Shown: piece after piece, positions 4,834 through 9,710 of the stretch
How positions within the stretch are numbered: the first letter of the stretch is position 1
How the letters are laid out: each line of letters opens with the position of its first letter
The notes under the pieces: generated by a model
What the model was told of the DNA's origin: nothing
Database searches by the model: none
Seen by the model: only the letters and a program-made list of their open reading frames with translations
Program-made: the position numbers and the translations under genes
From: Desulfuromusa sp.
Lineage (GTDB): Bacteria; Desulfobacterota; Desulfuromonadia; Desulfuromonadales; Geopsychrobacteraceae
DNA: 9,710 nucleotides
Direction of reading: 5' to 3'
NCBI GenBank assembly: GCA_029933365.1
Contig: JAOZOH010000109.1
Coordinates: 1 to 9,710, forward strand

Positions 4834-7374
4834 ATGAGTAAGAAGATGCTGATCAACGCATCACATCCGGAAGAAAATCGGGTGGCGATCGTTGTTGATG
4901 GAATTTTAAGCGAACTCGATATAGAGATTGCCGGACAGGAACAAAGCAAAGGAAACATCTATAAAGCGGTGGTCGTCCGGGTAGAAACCGGGCTGCAAGC
5001 CGCTTTTGTCGATTATGGTGCGGAAAAGCTTGGCTTTTTGCAAATCGGCGAGATTCATTCGGGTCTCTACCCACCACAAAATGAAACGAAAGGTCGTCCA
5101 CGCATCGCCGACCTTCTCCAACGCGGTCAAGAAATCCTGGTTCAAATTGTCAAAGAAGAGCGTGGCAACAAGGGTGCTGCCCTGACAACATTTCTTTCTA
5201 TTCCCGGTCGCTACATGGTGTTAATGCCTGACAGCACTACCAAGGGAGTTTCCCGTAAAATAAGCGTTGACTCAGAACGCCGGAAGCTAAAAAAGACCAT
5301 GGCCGAACTTGAACTGCCGGAACAAATGGGTTACATCGTCCGAACAGCAGGGATTGGTAAAGACAAAGAGGAACTAAAACGTGACTTTGATTATCTGGTT
5401 CGGCTGTATGAAGGAATTGTTGGCCGCAAAGATCAGATCAAAGCCCCGTCGCAGCTCTATCAGGAATCAAACTTGGCGATCCGCTCAATCCGGGATTACT
5501 TCAGTACTGAGATGGACGAAGTCCTGGTTGATGATCAAAAGGTGTATCAGGATACTAAAGATTTCTTTGCCCTTGTCATGCCAGAACTAAAACATCTAGT
5601 TAAACGTCATAGAGAACGTCGTCCGATTTTCTCCCGTTACCAGATTGAAGAGCAAATTGAGGGTTTGTCCAAAAACCAAGCTCCCCTCCCCTCCGGTGGT
5701 TCAATTGTACTTGATCAAACTGAAGCCCTGGTTGCTATCGATGTCAATTCTGGAAAAATGTCAGGTGAAAGTGGCATTGAGGCAACCGCCTATAAAACCA
5801 ATTTAGAAGCAGCTGTTGAAATAGGTCGACAACTGCGGCTGCGTGATCTGGGGGGGTTGATTGTTATTGATTTCATTGATATGCGGGATCGTAAAAATAT
5901 CCGTGAAATCGAACATGAAGTGCGCAAAGCCTTAAAAGATGACAAAGCCAAAGTTTCGGTCGGCAGGATCAGCCAATTTGGACTTCTGGAAATGAGCCGC
6001 CAGCGTTTAAAACCGGTCTTGAGTGTCGGAGCTTATCTCGAATGTCCACACTGCAAGGGGCTTGGACAAATAAAAAGCGTTGAAGCCCAAGCTGTGGCCT
6101 TCTTGCGGCAGGCTCATACCGCTGCGGCTAAAGGACAAATAGGACACATTGAAGCCAGTGTTCCCCTTGAAGTTGCAAATTATCTACTCAACCAAAAGCG
6201 CTCCACCATCAGCGAGCTGGAACGTCAGTTGAAATTAAAAATTTCGCTCTTGGGTCGATCTGATCTCCTCCCTGGAGATCTTGAATTTGAATTACATAAG
6301 CGTGAAAAAGAACAGGACAATACCCGCGAGATTCTACCGGTTTCTCATGACAATCAAATTGAGATTGCCCTGGCTGCAGCTCAACAAGGAGAGCAAGAAT
6401 CTGAAAAACAGGCCGCAGAGCAAACTGAAAGCCTCTCTGAGACAACAGCTGCGGAGCAGGAAAACGGAGAAGAACCTGCGGAGAAAAGCAAAAAACGCCG
6501 CCGCAGACGGCGCAAAAAGCCAGCTGTCAGTACTCAGGAGACTCTAGAGCAAGATCAGCAAGAGTCAAGTGAAGAAATTCCGGTGAAAAAAACCCAGACT
6601 GGACAGGTGACCCAGCCAGAACCTGAGGTGTCCAAAAATGAGCAGCAAATAGAAACAAAGCCGGAAGATAATAGCCCATCGGAAAGCGAAAAACCGGCAG
6701 TAGAAAAACCAAAACCACGGCCTCGCAGAAGAAGCAGAAAGAAACCTGCTGCCACGCCGGAAACAATAGCAAATAAAAGCCAAGCTACCCCTGAACAGAA
6801 TCAGGCCAACGAAAGTAAAACCGAGGAACAATCGAACCCGGAAGTGGCTGTGACAGAAACAAAACCGAAACGACACCCCCGGAGAACAACCAAGAAAGCA
6901 ACAGAGGCTTCCACAAACACTGCAGATCCAACTTCTGAATTAAAAACTGCGGCAAAAGAAACACCCGCTGAGTCTCAGGAACCCCAGGCCGTCACATCAA
7001 CAGATACCGTTGCCAGCGAAAAGCCCAAACCGCGTCGGGCACCAAGAAAGACGGCAAAAAAGACTGCCGAAAAAACTAAAACTGCCACCGAAACAGAAAC
7101 TGCGACGGAGGAAAAACCAAAACGTCGTCCTCGGCGAACAACAAAGAAAAGCCCTGACACTCCCCCGACGACCACAGAATCTGTTTCTGAGAGCAAACCT
7201 GCTGAGGAAGGCAAACCTAAACGGCAACCCAGACGGACAACAAAAAAACCAACGGAAAAAGCTCCTGACAATAATATTGAATCGGCAGGGACAGAAGAAA
7301 CTAAGCCTCAACGGCGTCCCCGAAAAACACCAGCCAAGAAAAAAGATCCGGCATCTGAAGCACCTGCTGAATAA
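4834..7374 (+). CDS. rng: Ribonuclease E/G family endoribonuclease with long basic-block tail
   Basis: A single-strand-specific endoribonuclease that processes rRNA and starts mRNA decay; 846 residues. The N-terminus MSKKMLINASHPEENRVAIV is followed by an S1 RNA-binding domain (about 41-120, with GLQAAFVDYGAEKLGFL). The catalytic DNase-I-like region has Asp303 and Asn305 in AIDVNSG and Asp346 in VIDFIDM. The zinc-link CPHC has Cys404 and Cys407. These numbers equal those of E. coli RNase E, which supports ATG 4834 (with AGAAAGG upstream) over the in-frame TTG at 4795. From about 505 on, the protein is a low-complexity tail rich in Glu, Lys, Thr, Pro and Gln with seven Arg/Lys blocks. It is much longer than plain RNase G (about 490) and unlike the E. 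coli RNase E scaffold in sequence. It is probably a disordered RNA-binding or partner-binding region. The gene stands alone, between a structured leader and a terminator. Confidence 0.96.
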   Translation: MSKKMLINASHPEENRVAIVVDGILSELDIEIAGQEQSKGNIYKAVVVRVETGLQAAFVDYGAEKLGFLQIGEIHSGLYPPQNETKGRPRIADLLQRGQEILVQIVKEERGNKGAALTTFLSIPGRYMVLMPDSTTKGVSRKISVDSERRKLKKTMAELELPEQMGYIVRTAGIGKDKEELKRDFDYLVRLYEGIVGRKDQIKAPSQLYQESNLAIRSIRDYFSTEMDEVLVDDQKVYQDTKDFFALVMPELKHLVKRHRERRPIFSRYQIEEQIEGLSKNQAPLPSGGSIVLDQTEALVAIDVNSGKMSGESGIEATAYKTNLEAAVEIGRQLRLRDLGGLIVIDFIDMRDRKNIREIEHEVRKALKDDKAKVSVGRISQFGLLEMSRQRLKPVLSVGAYLECPHCKGLGQIKSVEAQAVAFLRQAHTAAAKGQIGHIEASVPLEVANYLLNQKRSTISELERQLKLKISLLGRSDLLPGDLEFELHKREKEQDNTREILPVSHDNQIEIALAAAQQGEQESEKQAAEQTESLSETTAAEQENGEEPAEKSKKRRRRRRKKPAVSTQETLEQDQQESSEEIPVKKTQTGQVTQPEPEVSKNEQQIETKPEDNSPSESEKPAVEKPKPRPRRRSRKKPAATPETIANKSQATPEQNQANESKTEEQSNPEVAVTETKPKRHPRRTTKKATEASTNTADPTSELKTAAKETPAESQEPQAVTSTDTVASEKPKPRRAPRKTAKKTAEKTKTATETETATEEKPKRRPRRTTKKSPDTPPTTTESVSESKPAEEGKPKRQPRRTTKKPTEKAPDNNIESAGTEETKPQRRPRKTPAKKKDPASEAPAE
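6484..7344 (+). repeat. Seven basic KPKRRPRRTTKK-type blocks in the RNase tail
   Basis: Within the coding region, seven Arg/Lys/Pro blocks of 13-15 codons recur: 6484-6525 (KSKKRRRRRRKKPA), 6706-6750 (KPKPRPRRRSRKKPA), 6862-6900 (KPKRHPRRTTKKA), 7021-7062 (KPKPRRAPRKTAKK), 7114-7152 (KPKRRPRRTTKKS), 7213-7251 (KPKRQPRRTTKKP) and 7303-7344 (KPQRRPRKTPAKKK). Linkers of roughly 20-60 residues are rich in Glu, Thr, Ser and Ala, and spacing shortens toward the C-terminus. Codons differ between copies (CGT, CGG, CGA, AGA, AGG for Arg), so the protein pattern rather than the DNA is conserved. Confidence 0.9.
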
Positions 7375-7381
7375 ACGAAAC

Positions 7382-7413
7382 AGCCCGAATTCTTAATAGG
7401 ATTCGGGCTTCTT
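7382..7413 (+). terminator. Rho-independent terminator after the RNase gene
   Basis: AGCCCGAAT (7382-7390) pairs perfectly with ATTCGGGCT (7401-7409) across a ten-base loop, followed by TCTTTG. It starts seven bases after the RNase stop codon. Read leftward, the same stem is followed by GTTTCGTTT, and the minus-strand operon ends at 7451, so it probably serves both directions. Confidence 0.8.
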
Positions 7414-7450
7414 TGTAGGGCATAATAACTCAGAAAAAATTCTGACTGAA

Positions 7451-7660
7451 TTAGCTCAAGCGGTTAAGATCATCAAGCAATTGATCAATCTCGTCCTCGC
7501 TATAATCCTTTTTTCGTGCCGCATCTTCAATTGTATCCCAAACCGGTTCACCACAGCGAATACAGCGAATATTTTTATGAAACAGGTAGCCGACTGCGTC
7601 CTCTTTCAACTCTACAAGTTGTTCGATCTTCATATCTCGGGTAATCAGGGTATCTGCCAT
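7451..7660 (-). CDS. DUF1858 domain protein
   Basis: A small 69-residue protein consisting almost wholly of a DUF1858 domain: LITRDMKIEQLVEL, then DAVGYLFHKNIRCIRCG with Cys33 and Cys36, and WDTIEDAARKKDYSEDEIDQLLDDLN. Domains of this kind occur alone or fused to redox proteins in anaerobes; the CxxC pair could bind a metal or cluster or act in thiol chemistry, but no function is established. The start at ATG 7660 is chosen because AAGGAGTT lies five bases upstream and homology begins at MADTLITRDM. A longer in-frame start at 7714 would overlap tmcAL by 41 bases and adds unrelated residues. It is the last gene of the operon, 13 bases after tmcAL. Confidence 0.85.
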   Translation of the reverse strand: MADTLITRDMKIEQLVELKEDAVGYLFHKNIRCIRCGEPVWDTIEDAARKKDYSEDEIDQLLDDLNRLS

Positions 7661-7673
7661 TTTCAACTCCTTA

Positions 7674-8930
7674 TCAAAATGTTTTTTCTGTCCGTAGCTG
7701 CTCATAGAAATCACGATTATGATTTATTTCTGGATATTTTTTCACCAGTAATGAATAAATCTTTGTCGCCCGAAGCTCCAACTCTAACTGCTTTATAGCA
7801 AGAGTATAGGTTGCCGACTCAGTTCCATAATAACGCTTAAGCAACGCATACACACGGGAAAAATTTTGTATCAGAGGGAGAGTTCGTTGTTTCCGCCGAG
7901 ACGCCAAAAATTGTTGCCCTTTGTTGCTGACTGCCAGCAAATGGAGATAAAGCGGCCCAGCAGAAAACTGTTGCTGAACAATATTTTTATCCATTTCCAG
8001 TAGAACAGAAACCAGCATCCGCTGAATACGGGTTCTAGTAAATTGCCGAGATTTAAGCCCGGTCAACAATTCTTCCAGTGATAATGATTTTTCCGCAACC
8101 CTTGATAAACGATTCTCAATCCCATTTTCTACCAGCCAACAGTTATTCAATCTGGCGGGATTGCGGAAGATTTGCGCCAATAATAAACGAAAATAATTTT
8201 CCGCAGAAAAAATACCACCGCCAGCAATAGCCTGCTGCAAAATTTGTAATACTGCGGCAGAAAGTAGATCATCAATCGATTCAGCTGCCGCTAGTTTTTT
8301 ACGAATCCCGGTTGCGCTGGCAATTCCATCCTGGCCAATCTCAGTATCGTGATATCCAGCCCCAATTCTATGGATCGTTGCCGGATGTATAGAACTCTGC
8401 AACTGCTGCAAAACCTTAAGATATTCAATCCCAAGGATATTATTCGGCTCTACCAAAGTTGCAGCAACAACTTCATCCGGCAATAGCTCAGCCAGAAGCT
8501 GTGCTCTGGCCTGCGGGTAATTGACTCCCTGGCGCAATAATTCCGAGGTTTTCTCGGTAACGATTGAATCATTGTCGCACAGAAAATCCGCACAATATTG
8601 TAGCGGCTCAATTTCCCCTGACTCACTGCCAAAGCAAAGGCTGTCAACACATAGTGCATCCAAAGCCTGCACCGCTCCCCGAGCAAAATCGGGGGCACTA
8701 CTGCACGCCCAAGGCAGTGGCAGTTCAACAACCAGATCTACCCCGGCCGCCAACGCCATCTCTGCCCGCACCCATTTATCCACCAACGCAGGTTCCCCGC
8801 GCTGCAAAAAATGTCCGCTCATCACCGCAACTGAAACATCTGCCTCAGTCACCCGCAGACTTTCCCGCAGATGATGCAAGTGACCATTATGGAATGGGTT
8901 ATATTCGGTAATCAGTCCGACAGCACGCAT
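7674..8930 (-). CDS. tmcAL: tRNA(Met) cytidine acetate ligase
   Basis: A 418-residue member of the TmcAL (YlbM, formerly DUF795) family. TmcAL activates acetate with ATP and transfers it to C34 of elongator tRNA(Met), forming N4-acetylcytidine, which keeps the CAU anticodon from misreading AUA. The nucleotidyltransferase signature is at the N-terminus: GLITEYNPFHNGH with HNGH at 14-17. Then follow MSGHFLQRGEPALVDKWVRAEMAL, a helix leading to VDLVVELP, FGSESG, and the SATGIRKKL segment. The C-terminal third is a helical RNA-binding region, normal for the family. GGGGA lies about five bases before the ATG. The gene starts seven bases after sfsA and is probably translated from the same mRNA. Assignment is by motif recognition and length; confidence is high. 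Confidence 0.93.
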   Translation of the reverse strand: MRAVGLITEYNPFHNGHLHHLRESLRVTEADVSVAVMSGHFLQRGEPALVDKWVRAEMALAAGVDLVVELPLPWACSSAPDFARGAVQALDALCVDSLCFGSESGEIEPLQYCADFLCDNDSIVTEKTSELLRQGVNYPQARAQLLAELLPDEVVAATLVEPNNILGIEYLKVLQQLQSSIHPATIHRIGAGYHDTEIGQDGIASATGIRKKLAAAESIDDLLSAAVLQILQQAIAGGGIFSAENYFRLLLAQIFRNPARLNNCWLVENGIENRLSRVAEKSLSLEELLTGLKSRQFTRTRIQRMLVSVLLEMDKNIVQQQFSAGPLYLHLLAVSNKGQQFLASRRKQRTLPLIQNFSRVYALLKRYYGTESATYTLAIKQLELELRATKIYSLLVKKYPEINHNRDFYEQLRTEKTF

Positions 8931-8937
8931 AAATCCC

Positions 8938-9630
8938 CTATAAGACCACCGGAATCTGTTCCCCTATGCGATTTTCTTGTGGCGTAACAATAGTTTTGTA
9001 AGCCATCGCCTCCACTCCCCCGGCGACAACTTCACGCAATAATCGTCCATATTCAGAGTCAATATCGTCAGCCGGAGAAAATTCTGTTGTCTCAGCTCGT
9101 TGGACCAGAAAAAATATCACGGCCCGATAGCCCTGTTTTTTAGCTGCCAGTAATTCACGCAAATGTTTCTGCCCACGAATCGTTACCGCATCGGGAAAAC
9201 AAGCCGTTGTTCCATTGCAACACAAAGTGACATTTTTAACTTCAAGCAAAACTTGCTCGGCAGCTTTTTCCAGATAAAAATCGATTCGGCTCTCGCCAAA
9301 CTTATATTCCGGCTGCACCTGATAATCTTCCAGAGATTTGATCCAATTATTGCGTAAAGCCTCTTCAACAACCCGATTGGTTCTCTGTGTGTGGGTATCA
9401 ACCCAAGTGTTCCCAACCCGAATCAGCTCCAAAGTATATTGCAACTTTCGTTTTGGATTATCAGATTTTGAGATCAAGACATTATGACCCGCTATAGCAC
9501 ATTGCTTCATGCTGCCCGTATTGGGTGTATGGGCAATGACGACGCGACCATCCGACAACTCAATATCAGTAAAAAAGCGTTTGTACCGACGCAGCAGTAT
9601 CCCCTTAAGTAAAGGTGCAGGTAGTTTCAT
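8938..9630 (-). CDS. sfsA: SfsA family protein (sugar fermentation stimulation protein homologue)
   Basis: A 230-residue cytosolic protein of full length for SfsA. Family landmarks are RRYKRFFTDIELSDGR, HTPNTGSM at 34-41, SDNPKRKLQYTLELI, SRIDF with Asp117, LLEVKNVTL with Glu130 and Lys132, FPDAVTIRGQKHLREL, and RAVIFFLVQR near 170. Asp117...Glu130-x-Lys132 has the form of a PD-(D/E)xK nuclease core, as noted for the family. The N-terminal part is regarded as a nucleic-acid-binding barrel. The E. coli protein was named from increased maltose metabolism when overproduced, but its true role is unsettled. GGAGG (minus strand, 9637-9641) lies seven bases before ATG 9630. It is the first gene of the sfsA-tmcAL-DUF1858 operon. 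Confidence 0.95.
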   Translation of the reverse strand: MKLPAPLLKGILLRRYKRFFTDIELSDGRVVIAHTPNTGSMKQCAIAGHNVLISKSDNPKRKLQYTLELIRVGNTWVDTHTQRTNRVVEEALRNNWIKSLEDYQVQPEYKFGESRIDFYLEKAAEQVLLEVKNVTLCCNGTTACFPDAVTIRGQKHLRELLAAKKQGYRAVIFFLVQRAETTEFSPADDIDSEYGRLLREVVAGGVEAMAYKTIVTPQENRIGEQIPVVL

Positions 9631-9710
9631 TTACAGCCTCCAATTGCATCTTAACGGTAGTGTAACTTCTTTTCTGTAATTTCGATTCTACCCTGATTTT
9701 TTAGAAATTT
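9631..9710 (-). promoter_or_regulatory. Upstream region of sfsA with possible -10
   Basis: The operon's promoter should lie here or just right of the window. TAGAAT (minus strand, 9685-9690) is a plausible -10; a -35 at standard spacing would fall at about 9708-9713, across the window edge, so it cannot be judged. TACACT nearer the gene is another weak -10. Confidence 0.3.

Noticed and set aside
6527..7311. Several minus-strand frames of 66-104 codons across the RNase tail, and a 128-codon plus-strand frame at 7010
   Set aside because: All are by-products of the repetitive Lys/Arg/Glu coding sequence; they give Phe/Cys/Val-rich or Arg/Lys-rich nonsense and lack ribosome sites.
7661..7714. 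Longer start for the DUF1858 gene
   Set aside because: It would overlap tmcAL by 41 bases and adds residues outside the domain, while ATG 7660 has a strong AAGGAGTT at the right distance.
1..9710. CRISPR arrays, insertion sequences, tRNA genes, phage or defence genes
   Set aside because: Read through on both strands: no regularly spaced direct repeats in DNA, no transposase or integrase motifs, no tRNA cloverleaf, and no defence-related protein was recognised.

Overview
The window looks like chromosome from an anaerobic deltaproteobacterium of the Desulfuromonadales/Geobacter type. This is an inference from protein resemblance: an RNase E/G whose N-terminus reads like the Geobacter proteins, a KamA-family aminomutase, a DUF1858 protein, and the SfsA and TmcAL versions present. 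There is no 16S rRNA or other decisive marker. No tRNA, rRNA, CRISPR array, insertion sequence or phage gene is visible.

Layout, left to right. (1) Positions 1-1598, minus strand: a GntR/FCD-family regulator followed by a KamA-family radical-SAM aminomutase that runs off the left edge. The regulator's promoter overlaps a perfect 22-bp palindrome, so it probably represses itself and the aminomutase. (2) 1802-2669, minus strand: a two-gene operon of a DUF211 protein and a VIT1/CCC1-like membrane protein, both from families best known in archaea. (3) 2868-4418, plus strand: glyceraldehyde-3-phosphate dehydrogenase followed 30 bases later by a small zinc-ribbon protein. (4) 4419-4833: a 415-base gap. 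It holds a second copy of the regulator's promoter/operator, pointing left into the zinc-ribbon gene, and then a GC-richer stretch with three strong hairpins just before the RNase gene. (5) 4834-7374, plus strand: an RNase E/G-family ribonuclease with a 300-residue tail carrying seven basic blocks, closed by a hairpin terminator. (6) 7451-9630, minus strand: sfsA, tmcAL and a DUF1858 gene, packed 7 and 13 bases apart.

Most genes are housekeeping: glycolysis (gap), RNA turnover (RNase E/G) and tRNA wobble modification (TmcAL). The parts most worth a second look are the duplicated GntR-type promoter/operator, which has no obvious protein-coding target at its second site; the aminomutase with a changed substrate-contact residue; the archaeal-like DUF211/VIT pair; and the hairpin-rich leader and repetitive basic tail of the RNase gene.
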